From: an uncultured Hyphomicrobium sp.
GTDB taxonomy: Bacteria; Pseudomonadota; Alphaproteobacteria; Rhizobiales; Hyphomicrobiaceae
Assembly (NCBI GenBank): GCA_934555825.1
Contig: CAKTFJ010000006.1
Coordinates: 1-64,000, forward strand
Direction of reading: 5' to 3'
Length of the DNA: 64,000 nucleotides
In this document: positions 53,870-64,000 of the stretch, piece after piece
Position numbering within the stretch: the stretch's first letter is position 1
How the letters are laid out: every line of letters begins with the position of its first letter
The notes under the pieces: model-generated
What the model saw: only the letters and a program-made list of their open reading frames with translations
The model's database searches: none
Told to the model about the DNA's origin: nothing
Program-made: the position numbers and the translations under genes

Positions 53870-54607
53870 TCAGTGCTTGTGGCCGCAGCCGCAGCCGTCA
53901 TGGCTCCCCGTGTGCTCATGCTCGTGGGTGTGATCGGCCCCATGCCCGTGGCCACCGCAACAGCCGCCCTCTCCGTGGGCGTGATGATGGTGGTCGTGGC
54001 TGTGGTCATGCCCGTGGCTATGGGAATGACCATGGTCGTGACCGCACCCGCAGCCGTCTCCGTGCGCATGGGCGTTAGGATCGGTGAGCACGGCTGCAAG
54101 GCGCCGCTCCAGCGCAATCGACTGCTCGCGCGGCGCATTTCTCGCTTCGAGCGTCAGCGCCATGATCTCGGCACCGAGCCGCAGATCGTCCACCTGTCCG
54201 AGGTAATGCCGCCGCAACCGGCCCTGCCGGTCGAACAGCAGCACGGCTGGCGTCCCATGGATTTCGAATGCGTCCATCGTTTCGGGCAGCGGACCGCCGC
54301 TGGCCTTGTCGAGCGCTACCGGAAATTTCAGCTCATGCTCGCGAACGAACGCTTCGAGGGCGGCTTGGTCCTGCTTGTCGGCATGCTCGAATGGCGTGTT
54401 GAGCCCGATCACGACCACCTCGTCGTCGCTGAAGCCACTCGCAATGCGTGCCGCCTGAGGAAGCCCGTGCTTGAGGCTACCGGGACAGTGCTGCTGGAAG
54501 GCGGCGAGCAGGACGACCTTGCCCTTGAGGCTTGCCAGCGTCAGTGCGGGATCGGCGTTGAACCAGGCGGCGGCGGCAAGCTCTGGCGGGTTCTCGGGGT
54601 TGAACAT
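53870..54607 (-). CDS. Thioredoxin-fold protein with His/Cys-rich metal-binding tail
   Basis: This 245-residue protein has a TlpA/peroxiredoxin-like fold ([17 protein letters not shown] with only one cysteine, C41, at the active site) and [23 protein letters not shown] with a cis-proline segment. From residue 177 to the end, a 69-residue tail contains 24 histidines and 6 cysteines in CGCGH, CCGGH and HDHDH-like groups. Such tails bind Ni, Zn or Co. It has no signal peptide, so it would be cytoplasmic. The fusion suggests a redox protein with metal storage or metal-sensing. The ribosome-binding site AAGGAC precedes the ATG. Confidence 0.8.
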   Translation of the reverse strand: MFNPENPPELAAAAWFNADPALTLASLKGKVVLLAAFQQHCPGSLKHGLPQAARIASGFSDDEVVVIGLNTPFEHADKQDQAALEAFVREHELKFPVALDKASGGPLPETMDAFEIHGTPAVLLFDRQGRLRRHYLGQVDDLRLGAEIMALTLEARNAPREQSIALERRLAAVLTDPNAHAHGDGCGCGHDHGHSHSHGHDHSHDHHHHAHGEGGCCGGHGHGADHTHEHEHTGSHDGCGCGHKH

Positions 54608-54729
54608 AGAAGTCCTTTCGAAGGAGATATGAGGCCACCATAGCTCGGAATGAGGGCCGCGTCAGGGGGCCGGAAGAATGACCTCTGCGTCTCACGGATC
54701 GGCCTCGCTGCCACTGCGGCATTGCTGCG

Positions 54730-55119
54730 CTAAGCCAGGAAATCGACGGGCGGCCAGACCTGAAATTCGCCGCTGGTGGGGCTGCTCAGCGCTTCGACGA
54801 CGGCCATGTTGTCGAAGTCCGCAAGGCGCGTCTGCATGGCCTTGATGAACGGGCCCTCGCCTTCTGCGCCCATCGGCACCGAAAGACTGACGCGCCCGTC
54901 GCGGTCCGAAAGCACCCACTGAATCTCATGCTCCGGGTCGGACTTGTTGACCGCGACGTGAACCCGCTCGATCTCGCCCCACTCGATGAGGGCTACGCGT
55001 CCTTTTTCGTCGCGAACAGATACAATCCTGTCGTCGTGCGAAACCCGTATCTGCGAGGTCGCGCGGGGCGGCGGCGCGTCGTGGCGTCGCCCAATGAACT
55101 TGGAAAGCCAGTCCAGCAT
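54730..55119 (-). CDS. Conserved hypothetical cytoplasmic protein
   Basis: The ATG at 55119 gives 129 residues (LDWLSKFIGRRHDAPPPRA, then VSVRDEKGRVALIEWGEIERVHVAVNK and WVLSDRDGRVSLSVPMGAEGEGPFIKAMQTRL in parts). It has strands of a small beta-rich domain and ends EFQVWPPVDFLA. I recognise no named function. The long upstream extension of the frame lacks a start signal. Confidence 0.7.
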   Translation of the reverse strand: MLDWLSKFIGRRHDAPPPRATSQIRVSHDDRIVSVRDEKGRVALIEWGEIERVHVAVNKSDPEHEIQWVLSDRDGRVSLSVPMGAEGEGPFIKAMQTRLADFDNMAVVEALSSPTSGEFQVWPPVDFLA

Positions 55120-55387
55120 TGCGGTTGCCCTGTTGGGCTCTGAAGCCGTCATGTTGGATCGGTGCCCGCACACGCGATCGCATCGTGTAGACCATGATTC
55201 ACGAGCAAGATCGAGTACATGCGTCCGGAAAAAGCAATCCGGAGCCAGCAGGATAGCGGCGCATGACACGTCGAGCCGAGAGCGCATCGCCATCCGGGAG
55301 AGCGATGCGGAGATCGACACCATGCGAGCGCTTCGGGAGAAGGGCAAGCCCGTCGCTGACCGAGCTCAGGCGGCCGCCGGAAGATCT

Positions 55388-57196
55388 TTACCCGAGCCGC
55401 TGCTCCAGCGCTGCCAGTTCCTCCCGGAGGCCAGCCGGAAGCTTGTCGCCGAATGTCGCGAAGTGCTCACGGATGGAGGGAAGCTCGGCTTTCCATCCCT
55501 CGACGTCGATCTTGAGCAGTTCGGCCATGTCGCTATCCGCCACGTTGAGCCCGTCGAGATCGAGTGCGCCGTCTGCGGGCAGCCGCCCGATCGGTGTTTC
55601 GACCGCGTTTGCTGTGCCGTCGCACCGCTCGAAAATCCACTTCAGCACGCGGCTGTTTTCCGCGTAGCCCGGCCAGAGGAACTTGCCGTCTGCGCTCTTT
55701 CTGAACCAGTTGACGTAGAAGATCTTCGGCATCGCGCTGCCGCCCTTCTCGCCCATGTTCAGCCAGTGCTGGAAGTAGTCGCCCATGTGGTAGCCGCAGA
55801 AGGGCAGCATCGCCATCGGGTCCCGCCGAACGTCGCCGATCTTGCCGGCTGCCGCGGCCGTCTTTTCGGACGCCATGGTGGCTCCGAGGAATGTGCCATG
55901 CCGCCAGGAGAGCGCCTCCGACACGAGCGGCACAACGGACGCCCGCCGTCCGCCGAAAAGAATGGCGTCGATCGGCACGCCTTTGGGATCGTCCCACTCC
56001 TTGGCGATGACGGGGCATTGCGCGGCAGGCGCCGTGAAACGCGCGTTGGGGTGCGCTGCGGCCCGGCCGGACGCGGGCGACCAGGATCGGCGCAGCCAGT
56101 CCGTCAGGTGCGTGGGCGGATCTTCGCCCATGTTCTCCCAGTAGAAGTCGTCGTCGTCGGTCATCCCGACGTTCGTGAAGATGCAGTTGGCGTCGAGCGT
56201 CTTCATCGCGTTGAGGTTTGTCTCGCGCGATGTGCCTGGCGCCACGCCGAAGAAGCCGGTCTCGGGGTTGATCGCGTAGAGACGTCCGTCCGCGCCGAAC
56301 TTCATCCAGCAGATGTCGTCGCCGATGGTCTCGGCCTTCCAGCCGGGAATGGTGGGGATCACCATCGCGAGGTTGGTCTTGCCGCACGCGGACGGGAAAG
56401 CGGCCGCGATGAACTTGGATTGGCCTTCCGGATTGGTGAGCTTGAGGATCAGCATGTGCTCGGCGAGCCAGCCTTCGTCACGTGCCTGAACGGACGCGAT
56501 GCGGAGTGCGTGGCACTTCTTACCGAGCAGCGCGTTCCCGCCGTAGCCGGACCCGAACGACCAGATCTCGCGCGTTTCCGGGAAATGGCAGATGTACTTC
56601 GTCGTATTGCAGGGCCACGGCTCGTCCGCCCACGTCTGCCTCTTGAGCGGCACGCCGACCGTGTGGTGGCCGCGCACGAAATCCGTGCTATCGCCGAGCG
56701 CCTTGAGTACCTCGTCTCCAACGCGTGTCATGATGTGCATGTTCGCGGCCGCATAGGCGCTGTCGGTCACCATGATGCCGATCCGTGCGATCGGAGAGCC
56801 GATCGGCCCCATCGAATAGGGGATCACGTACATGGTCCGCCCCATCATCGCGCCGTAGCAAAGGCGCTCAAGGGTGACCTTCATTTTTCCGGGATTTGCC
56901 CAATTGTTGGTCGGCCCGGCATCCGCTTCGGACACTGAGCAGATGAAGGTTTGATCTTCCACCCGGGCGACGTCTGCCGGGTCGGAGCGTACGATCACCG
57001 AGTTGGGACGCTTTTGGGGGTCGAGCCAAAGCGCCGTTCCCATCTGCACCATTCTGTGCAGCAGATGCTGGTATTCCGCCTGGCTGCCGGTGCACCAGTG
57101 AACGGCGCCCGGTGCGAACAATTTTCGGCAGTCCTCGACGAACGTCAAAACTGCTGAATTCGTGGTGGGGATTTTTACGGGAGGCGCGGCGTTCAT
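55388..57196 (-). CDS. pckG: GTP-dependent phosphoenolpyruvate carboxykinase PckG
   Basis: This 602-residue enzyme converts oxaloacetate and GTP to PEP, the entry to gluconeogenesis. The GTP-type kinase loop [12 protein letters not shown] (around residue 270, with the reactive Cys) and the metal site region [13 protein letters not shown] are clear, as is the N-terminal WCTGSQAEY block. The length and motifs exclude the ATP-type (pckA, about 530 residues). It lies beside a HugZ-like gene and chvI, the place where most rhizobia keep pckA. It is transcribed away from chvI. Confidence 0.96.
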   Translation of the reverse strand: MNAAPPVKIPTTNSAVLTFVEDCRKLFAPGAVHWCTGSQAEYQHLLHRMVQMGTALWLDPQKRPNSVIVRSDPADVARVEDQTFICSVSEADAGPTNNWANPGKMKVTLERLCYGAMMGRTMYVIPYSMGPIGSPIARIGIMVTDSAYAAANMHIMTRVGDEVLKALGDSTDFVRGHHTVGVPLKRQTWADEPWPCNTTKYICHFPETREIWSFGSGYGGNALLGKKCHALRIASVQARDEGWLAEHMLILKLTNPEGQSKFIAAAFPSACGKTNLAMVIPTIPGWKAETIGDDICWMKFGADGRLYAINPETGFFGVAPGTSRETNLNAMKTLDANCIFTNVGMTDDDDFYWENMGEDPPTHLTDWLRRSWSPASGRAAAHPNARFTAPAAQCPVIAKEWDDPKGVPIDAILFGGRRASVVPLVSEALSWRHGTFLGATMASEKTAAAAGKIGDVRRDPMAMLPFCGYHMGDYFQHWLNMGEKGGSAMPKIFYVNWFRKSADGKFLWPGYAENSRVLKWIFERCDGTANAVETPIGRLPADGALDLDGLNVADSDMAELLKIDVEGWKAELPSIREHFATFGDKLPAGLREELAALEQRLG

Positions 57197-57304
57197 GTCG
57201 GTGTGTCCTCCACTAATCGAGCATCGAGTCTATCCGAATTCTGCCTCTTCTCTATTGATCGCGCACATGGGGCACAAGCGCCCACCAAAGCGTAAGACGT
57301 TGCA

Positions 57305-58072
57305 CTAACGTATCGGTTGACGTTCCCGCGCACGTGCGACGAGTGCGACCAATTCGCGTCGCGCATCGTCAGGAGAAGTCACGCGATTGTCGAAGTTGAG
57401 ACGCGCGGTCATGCCGTCGCAGACGAGATCGAAGCCCTCGGGATCGATGCCAGTCATACTCCACGGCCCACTTGGCGCGCCCGCCAGCACGGTGGCATAG
57501 AGCGCGTTCGCCGCCGCGTGGTCTTCGTTCATGTGCGCGACAATATCGTCGTGACCGGCGACGAGCGAAGCTGCGTCCGCAAGGTCGAGCAGCAGGTCGC
57601 GCGGTTCGAGATCGACGATGCGTCCAAATCCGCCGATGAAATGAGCCCGCTCCGGCACGAGTTCATAGAAGGCGAAATCCGGAAAATCGGCATAGCCCGA
57701 GGCGAGTGGCTGGCGTGCGAGGAACCGGCTCCGGGCGGTGGCGCGCTCGCTCTTCTGTGCGCGCCCCATAAGCGTCACCCGTCCGCCTGCGAGCGGGTCG
57801 CCGGCGGCGTCGGTGCCGTCGAAGAGCAGGCTCGCCCGGCTGTCGGCAAGCAGATTTTTCGTGTGGAGGGCGAGGGTTGAGATGAGGAGCAGGGGAGTGC
57901 CGTCCACATCGGTTGCGATTGTGACCAGCGAGGCGTAAGGATGGCCGGTCGAACTTTCGAGCGTGGCAAGTGACGCCTTGAGGGCCCGGCGCGTGAGCAC
58001 GCGGGTGGCCTCGGCGGGCGAGAGCGTGTCGCGCGGTGCGTTGGACGGGGTGCCGGGATCGGTGACAGCCAT
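57305..58072 (-). CDS. HugZ-like pyridoxamine-phosphate-oxidase-fold protein
   Basis: The ATG at 58072 gives 255 residues. The first two thirds are a flavin-binding split-barrel domain (LKASLATLESSTGHPYASLVTIATD, LLISTLALHTKNLLADSRASLLFD). The C-terminal third is DUF2470 (VAHMNEDHAAANALYATV), which holds the haem-contact His in HugZ. It may be a haem-utilisation or haem-oxygenase-like protein, or a related flavoprotein. It lies between pckG and chvI. Confidence 0.85.
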   Translation of the reverse strand: MAVTDPGTPSNAPRDTLSPAEATRVLTRRALKASLATLESSTGHPYASLVTIATDVDGTPLLLISTLALHTKNLLADSRASLLFDGTDAAGDPLAGGRVTLMGRAQKSERATARSRFLARQPLASGYADFPDFAFYELVPERAHFIGGFGRIVDLEPRDLLLDLADAASLVAGHDDIVAHMNEDHAAANALYATVLAGAPSGPWSMTGIDPEGFDLVCDGMTARLNFDNRVTSPDDARRELVALVARARERQPIR

Positions 58073-58247
58073 GGGGAAACGAGCCTCGTGTGAGCTTGCG
58101 GTACGCACCGATCAGGTTACGCACCGTTCAGACTGGGTTCAGGCGGAGAGACGTAACGGAACTCCTGCCACATTTGATCCACCTTGGGACCATAAAGCGC
58201 CAATGACCCCCCGTTAAGAGCGCCCAGAGGATAAGCGGAACCTGAAC

Positions 58248-58955
58248 ATGAAAGAGAAGAGCACGATCGCGCTTGTAGACGACGAGCGCAACATCCTGAC
58301 GTCACTCGGCATGGCGCTCGAGGCTGAAGGCTACAAAGTGCGCACGTATTCGGACGGCGCGTCCGCGCTTGAGGCGCTGACGGAGGATCCGGCCGACCTC
58401 GGCATCTTCGATATCAAGATGCCGCGCATGGATGGGATGGAGCTGCTCCGCCGCGTACGCCAGCAGTCGGACATGCCGGTGATCTTCCTGACCTCGAAGG
58501 ACGAGGAGATCGACGAGCTGTTCGGCCTCAAGATGGGCGCCGACGATTACATCGCGAAGCCTTTTTCGCAGCGTCTCATCGTGGAGCGCGTGCGGGCGAT
58601 CCTGCGCCGTCTGCAACCCAAGGACGGCCAGGCAGCGGAGACCACAGTCGCGCACACGCTGGAGCGCGGAAAGCTCAAGCTCGATCCTGAGCGCCACACC
58701 TGCCATTGGGACGCCCGCCCGGTGACGCTCACCGTGACGGAATTTTTGATCCTCCAGGCGCTCGCGCAGCGTCCGGGCGTGGTTAAGACGCGCGACGCGC
58801 TGATGGATGCCGCTTACGACGATCAGGTTTACGTTGACGACCGCACAATCGACAGCCATATCAAGCGCTTGCGTAAAAAGTTCAAGCAGGTTGACGATAG
58901 CTTCGATGTGATCGAGACGCTCTATGGCGTCGGCTACCGCTTCAAGGAAGCGTAG
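58248..58955 (+). CDS. chvI: Response regulator ChvI
   Basis: This 235-residue OmpR-type regulator has receiver residues D11, D12, phosphoacceptor D55 ([13 protein letters not shown]) and K104 (YIAKPF). The C-terminal winged helix ends [17 protein letters not shown] and [12 protein letters not shown]. It pairs with the ChvG histidine kinase just downstream and should respond to envelope and acid stress as in Agrobacterium and Sinorhizobium. It has its own leader of about 175 bases. Confidence 0.96.
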   Translation: MKEKSTIALVDDERNILTSLGMALEAEGYKVRTYSDGASALEALTEDPADLGIFDIKMPRMDGMELLRRVRQQSDMPVIFLTSKDEEIDELFGLKMGADDYIAKPFSQRLIVERVRAILRRLQPKDGQAAETTVAHTLERGKLKLDPERHTCHWDARPVTLTVTEFLILQALAQRPGVVKTRDALMDAAYDDQVYVDDRTIDSHIKRLRKKFKQVDDSFDVIETLYGVGYRFKEA

Positions 58956-59017
58956 AGCCCGTCGGAGCGAATGCCGGCATCGAAGACAAACGAGATCCGG
59001 TTCGGAGTGGAGGGGCA

Positions 59018-60934
59018 ATGGCGCTCGAGACCGAGCGAACGCCGGCGATTGCCACCGGGCTCGACGCTGTTACGTCTGGGCTACGGAGGCAGACGGCCGC
59101 GCTTCTGCCATGGCCCCGTCGGGCGTTGCGGCGCGTCTCGAAAGCGATGGCTCGGCATTCGCGTTGGTGGCAGAGCACGTTTCTTTTCCGCTTTCTGAGC
59201 GCGAGCCTGCTCCGCCGTATCCTGGCCGCCAATCTGGCAGGCCTCGTCGTCGTCATCGGCGGCATCTTCTATTTCAGCGAGCACAACGTCTGGCTGCTCG
59301 AAGCCAAGCGCGAGTCGCTGCGCGTCCAGGGCGAGATCATTGCCGCTGCGATCGCGAGCGACGCACGCATAGAGCCCGGCCGGCTGATCATTCCGACCGA
59401 CGATTTGCTGTCGCCCCAGGGGCAGGCGGACGATGCATTCGCAGCGCACGAGCTCTCGATCCGCCCCGAGCGCGTTGCGCCCATTCTACGCCGTCTGATT
59501 CAGCCGACGCAGCGCCGGGCGCGCGTCTATAGCCGCGACGGCACGCTCGTGATGGACTCGGCGGCGTTGCTGATGCGCGGCCAGCTCAACCGTCATGAGC
59601 CGAAGGTCGAGGAAGGCACGCGCCTGCGCACGAAGAACTTTTGGACGCGCCTCAAGTCTTTGATGATCGGCGAGGAATTGCCGGTTTATCGCGAGATCGG
59701 AAATGCCAACGGCACCTCCTATCGTGAGGTGCGGCGCGCTCTCGAAGGCACGACGACGGCCATGCTGCTGCTCAACGAGAAGGGCGAGCAGATCGTCTCG
59801 ACGGCCGTGCCGATCAAGCGCGGCGGCGTCGTGCAGGGCGTGCTTCTGATGTCGACTCCACCGGGTGAGATCGACGACATTCTGTCCGAGGAGCGCGCGC
59901 TCATCTGGGTTCTCGCGATCTTCGCGTTGATCGCCACGCTCGTGAGTTCGCTCATGCTGGCGCGCACGGTCGCGGGGCCGATCCGCCGCCTCTCTGCGTC
60001 CGCCGAGCATGTGAGCCGCAACATCTCGGCCCGTCACGAACTGCCCGACTACGCGCACCGCACCGATGAGGTCGGCCAGATGGCGTCCGCGTTCGCCTCC
60101 ATGACGGACGCCCTCTATCAGCGCGCCGAAGCGAGCGAAAGCTTCGCAGCCGATGTCGCGCACGAGCTGAAAAACCCGCTGGCGGCTGCCCGCTCGATGG
60201 CCGAAGCGCTGACCTACGCCAAGACCGACGAACAGCGCCAGGAGGTCGTGCGCCAGATACAAAACGAGCTGAAGCGTCTCAACCGCCTGATCACCGACGT
60301 TTCCAACGCGTCGCGCCTCGATGCGGAATTGGCCCGCCAGCAAATGGGCCCCGTGGATGTGACGAGTGTCGTCGCAAGCGTCTCCCAGATCTTCCACGAC
60401 ATCCTTTCGAGCGACAGCCGCCGAGTAGCGACAGCGATTGCGCACGCGCCATTCGACGGCGCGTTTCTCGTGAGCGGCCACGCTGGCCGGCTCGGTCAGG
60501 TGCTGACCAACCTTGTGGACAACGCGGTCTCTTTTTCGCCGGAAGCAAGTACGGTCACCGTGCATGTGCGCCGCGTCGCGGGGATCGTGGAGCTGACAGT
60601 GGAGGACGAGGGCCCCGGCATTCCCGACGACCGCCTCAGCATCATCTTCGATCGCTTTTACACGGACCGTCCCGACACCGAGGCCGTGCGCGGCAAAAAT
60701 TCGGGTCTCGGCCTTTCGATCTCGCGCGAGATCATTCGCGCCCACGGCGGCGAAATCTCAGCAGAGAACAGGCGTGGCGCGCTACAGGCATCGGACGATA
60801 AACCGCTCGGCGCGCGTTTCGTCGTGCGGCTGCCGGCGCTCGTCGCCTCGGCGCGCTCCGGCATGACGAGCGGGCGGCGTCCGGCGCCGGTGGCTCCGGA
60901 TCGGCACCATGATGCGTCCCGTGACAGAGTTTGA
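59018..60934 (+). CDS. chvG: Sensor histidine kinase ChvG
   Basis: This 638-residue membrane kinase has two transmembrane helices (near 66-88 and 293-318) with a periplasmic sensor domain between. A HAMP segment precedes the phospho-acceptor H382 (DVAHELKNPLAAARS). The N box is in VDNAVSF, G1 in DEGPGIP and G2 in GLGLSIS. It phosphorylates ChvI. The start at ATG 59018 gives an N-terminal arginine-rich tail longer than in rhizobia. Its 3' end overlaps the hprK start by 26 bases. Confidence 0.94.
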   Translation: MALETERTPAIATGLDAVTSGLRRQTAALLPWPRRALRRVSKAMARHSRWWQSTFLFRFLSASLLRRILAANLAGLVVVIGGIFYFSEHNVWLLEAKRESLRVQGEIIAAAIASDARIEPGRLIIPTDDLLSPQGQADDAFAAHELSIRPERVAPILRRLIQPTQRRARVYSRDGTLVMDSAALLMRGQLNRHEPKVEEGTRLRTKNFWTRLKSLMIGEELPVYREIGNANGTSYREVRRALEGTTTAMLLLNEKGEQIVSTAVPIKRGGVVQGVLLMSTPPGEIDDILSEERALIWVLAIFALIATLVSSLMLARTVAGPIRRLSASAEHVSRNISARHELPDYAHRTDEVGQMASAFASMTDALYQRAEASESFAADVAHELKNPLAAARSMAEALTYAKTDEQRQEVVRQIQNELKRLNRLITDVSNASRLDAELARQQMGPVDVTSVVASVSQIFHDILSSDSRRVATAIAHAPFDGAFLVSGHAGRLGQVLTNLVDNAVSFSPEASTVTVHVRRVAGIVELTVEDEGPGIPDDRLSIIFDRFYTDRPDTEAVRGKNSGLGLSISREIIRAHGGEISAENRRGALQASDDKPLGARFVVRLPALVASARSGMTSGRRPAPVAPDRHHDASRDRV

Positions 60935-61400
60935 GCGTGTTCACGCAACGGCACTCGCGCTTGGCGGCAAGGCGGCGTTGATCCGCGGCTCATCGGGCGT
61001 CGGCAAATCCGATCTCGCGCTCCGCTGCATTGCGGCTCCCCCGCTGGCGCATGTGCCTCACCGCGCCGAGCTGGTGGCCGATGATCAGGTCGAACTCCGG
61101 CAGACTTTCGACGGCATCGAGGTTTCCGCCCCGCCTGCCATCGCGGGGAAGCTCGAAGTGCGTGGCCTTGGCGTTCTGGAGCTGCCCTACTGTGCCTCCG
61201 CGCGGCTCGCGCTCGTGATCGACCTCGTGGCGCCCGAAGATGTGCCGCGCTATCCCCTTGAAGAGATCACCACGATTTTCCTGGGCCACGCCGTGCCCAC
61301 ACTGCGCCTCTCAGCGTTCGAGGCATCCGCTCCCGCCAAGGTCGTGCTGGCGCTCGCCGCCGCCAGCGACGTCCTGGCGCCTCCGCGCTCTGTCGGATGA
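60909..61400 (+). CDS. hprK: HPr kinase/phosphorylase (short form) HprK
   Basis: This 163-residue protein has only the catalytic half of HPrK. The P-loop GSSGVGKSDLALR is at 28-40 and ADDQVELRQTFDG at about 57-70 supplies the metal/HPr region. The N-terminal regulatory domain of Gram-positive enzymes is absent, as usual in alphaproteobacteria. It should phosphorylate HPr on serine using ATP. It is coupled to chvG and followed by EIIA and HPr genes. Confidence 0.93.
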   Translation: MMRPVTEFERVHATALALGGKAALIRGSSGVGKSDLALRCIAAPPLAHVPHRAELVADDQVELRQTFDGIEVSAPPAIAGKLEVRGLGVLELPYCASARLALVIDLVAPEDVPRYPLEEITTIFLGHAVPTLRLSAFEASAPAKVVLALAAASDVLAPPRSVG

Positions 61401-61587
61401 AAGTCCTTGCGTTGCCCGCGAAGCCCTGTAAGTCTCCGCCGCGCCCTATGGCACGGGCTTTGGTCCGCTCAGCGTCTCATGATGCCATGGAGAAAATCGT
61501 GACGCGATGGAGAGTTAGAGCGCGGCGTGTGGAGGATCGGCTCCCCGTCGGCGAATCGAAAACTCACAACAATCTCGGCTCTTCCAG

Positions 61588-61992
61588 ATGATCGGACTTG
61601 TGATCGTCACTCACGGCGGCCTCGCCGTCGAATTCCGCGCGGCACTGGAGCACATCGTCGGCCCCCAGACGCAGTTGGAAACCATTTCCATCGGCCCCGA
61701 GGACGATATGGAGCTGCGCCGTAGCGAGATCCTCGAGGCGGTGCGCCGCGCCGAGACGGGCGCTGGCGTCATCATCTTGACCGACATGTTCGGCGGCACG
61801 CCGTCGAACCTCGCGATTTCCGTGATGGACGAGGCGAAGGTCGAGATCCTGGCCGGCATTAATTTGCCTATTCTGGTCAAGCTCGCCGGGCTCCGTTCGG
61901 ACGTTCCGTTGGACGAAGCCGTGACGTTGGCGCGCGAGGCTGGCCGGAAATACATCAAAGTGGCCAGCCAAGAGCTGTCCGGCGAGCAGTAG
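61588..61992 (+). CDS. manX: PTS EIIA component, mannose type (ManX-like)
   Basis: This 134-residue protein has the fructose/mannose EIIA fold with the phosphorylated histidine H9 in VIVTHGGLAVEF and the block GVIILTDMFGGTPSNLAIS. There is no EIIB, EIIC or EIID gene nearby, so it is a regulatory PTS component that takes phosphate from HPr. It starts 15 bases before ptsH ends its leader, and about 190 bases after hprK. Confidence 0.93.
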   Translation: MIGLVIVTHGGLAVEFRAALEHIVGPQTQLETISIGPEDDMELRRSEILEAVRRAETGAGVIILTDMFGGTPSNLAISVMDEAKVEILAGINLPILVKLAGLRSDVPLDEAVTLAREAGRKYIKVASQELSGEQ

Positions 61993-62007
61993 GCAGGAGC
62001 GGCGGGA

Positions 62008-62313
62008 ATGCCGGAAATCCGCGACAGCAAACGCCCCGAAGCCGTGGTGACGGTGGTCAACCGCAAGGGGCTTCACGCGCGGGCTTCCGCCAAGTTCGTC
62101 AAGCTCGCGGAGAGCTACAACGCGACCGTGACGGTGACGCGCGACGGGCAGACGGTGGGCGGCACCTCGATCATGGGCCTCATGATGCTCGCCGCAGGCC
62201 CCGGCTCCACGCTCTATATCTCGGCCACCGGCGCCGATGCGCCAGAAGCGCTCGAAGCGCTCGTCAATCTGGTCGAGACCGGCTTCGGCGAGGAACTCGC
62301 GGGCGAGGACTGA
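62008..62313 (+). CDS. ptsH: Phosphocarrier protein HPr
   Basis: This 101-residue protein has the PTS histidine H23 in RKGLHARASAKFVKL and the regulatory serine in GGTSIMGLMML (S54). A 10-residue N-terminal extension is acidic/basic. It should receive phosphate from PtsP-type EI and pass it to EIIA(Man), and be phosphorylated on serine by HprK. It lies 15 bases after the EIIA gene. Confidence 0.95.
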   Translation: MPEIRDSKRPEAVVTVVNRKGLHARASAKFVKLAESYNATVTVTRDGQTVGGTSIMGLMMLAAGPGSTLYISATGADAPEALEALVNLVETGFGEELAGED

Positions 62314-62448
62314 GCGCGGCCGGGACGCCTCCTGCCGTCTCTCTTTCACTCTCGGAATTTCCCGAACAACAGCCGTCACAGCGGACCGATGCCCTTGGCG
62401 GAGCGGTGCAATAGCGCCTTCAGGCCCGCCTGCGTGCGCCGATCCAAC

Positions 62449-62483
62449 ACATAAGGACTTGTTTATATCTTATTGCCGTCCGG
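62449..62483. promoter_or_regulatory. Candidate operator/promoter region of ahcY
   Basis: ACATAAGGACTTGTTTATATCTTAT (split here, 62449-62473) contains an imperfect ATAA/TTAT dyad within the otherwise GC-rich leader of ahcY, about 90 bases before the ATG. SAM-cycle genes of Hyphomicrobiales are often preceded by an AT-rich ArsR-type operator of the ATAA...TTAT kind, so this is a candidate. The symmetry is weak. Confidence 0.3.
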
Positions 62484-62563
62484 GCTCTGGGCGGCTATAC
62501 GGGGGCGGAATTCGTCGCTGGCGTCCCCACGCCCGTTGAAAATATTCAATAAAAGGATCCCCG

Positions 62564-63970
<1,407 letters not shown>

Positions 63971-64000
63971 GTTTTGTAAGCGCCTCCTAAGATTCGAAAG

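Noticed and set aside
62314-62563. SAH or SAM riboswitch before ahcY
   Set aside because: I could not find the conserved core or a convincing stem arrangement in the leader; only the AT-rich dyad stands out.

Overview
The window looks like a chromosomal segment of a GC-rich alphaproteobacterium of the order Hyphomicrobiales (Rhizobiales), most plausibly a Hyphomicrobium-like methylotroph. The main evidence is gene order. At 55.4-64.0 kb a PEP carboxykinase lies next to chvI-chvG-hprK-EIIA(Man)-HPr-ahcY, an arrangement typical of rhizobia. At 11.8-19.9 kb there is a DUF2948-hisD-UPF0262-LMW phosphatase / maf-yacG / murA neighbourhood. Small Hyphomicrobiales families are also present (DUF992, DUF2948, UPF0262, DUF6460). 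Two stand-alone pqqA genes point to PQQ-dependent, probably methylotrophic, metabolism. Species identity cannot be fixed from the sequence alone.

Layout. 0-4.5 kb: the edge of a DUF2793 phage-tail-like gene, then a glycan cassette (GT4 glycosyltransferase, PglC-type phosphoglycosyltransferase, PglD-type acetyltransferase, PglE-type aminotransferase). 4.8-6.8 kb: a PglF/WbpM-type UDP-GlcNAc 4,6-dehydratase. Together these can make UDP-di-N-acetylbacillosamine, or a close relative, and load it on undecaprenyl phosphate. 6.9-8.8 kb: molybdate transporter modB-modC without modA. 9.4-10.7 kb: an O-antigen ligase/polymerase. 10.7-19.9 kb: core genes including hisD, a membrane adenylate cyclase with a Crp/Fnr regulator, maf, yacG, tRNA-Phe and murA. 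20-22 kb: a less ordered stretch with a damaged bcsS-like gene, a ribbon-helix-helix protein and a striking palindrome. 21.9-30 kb: two export systems (TetR-controlled RND pump; DevABC-type ABC exporter) converging on one shared terminator. 30-45 kb: metabolic and repair genes (esterase, lysyl-tRNA synthetase class I, a GmrSD-like DUF262/DUF1524 protein, pyrD, an Lhr-type helicase with PdeM nuclease, a TSUP transporter pair). 45-55 kb: a large PodJ-like Sel1 protein, small secreted proteins, the two pqqA genes, a HAD hydrolase and a thioredoxin-fold protein with a His/Cys-rich tail. 55-64 kb: pckG, a HugZ-like protein, chvI-chvG, the PTS regulatory branch and ahcY.

How the genes work together. 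The ChvG/ChvI envelope-stress system, HPr kinase, EIIA(Man) and HPr form one regulatory block next to the gluconeogenic carboxykinase and the SAH hydrolase. The bacillosamine genes and the O-antigen ligase suggest surface polysaccharide synthesis. Adenylate cyclase and the Crp-like regulator form a self-contained cAMP module, and a perfect TGTGA-N6-TCACA site lies before the DUF2147 gene. The most unusual item is the pair of nearly identical pqqA genes, each with its own strong ribosome-binding site and intrinsic terminator and with no pqqBCDE nearby. No CRISPR array, insertion sequence or integrase was seen.
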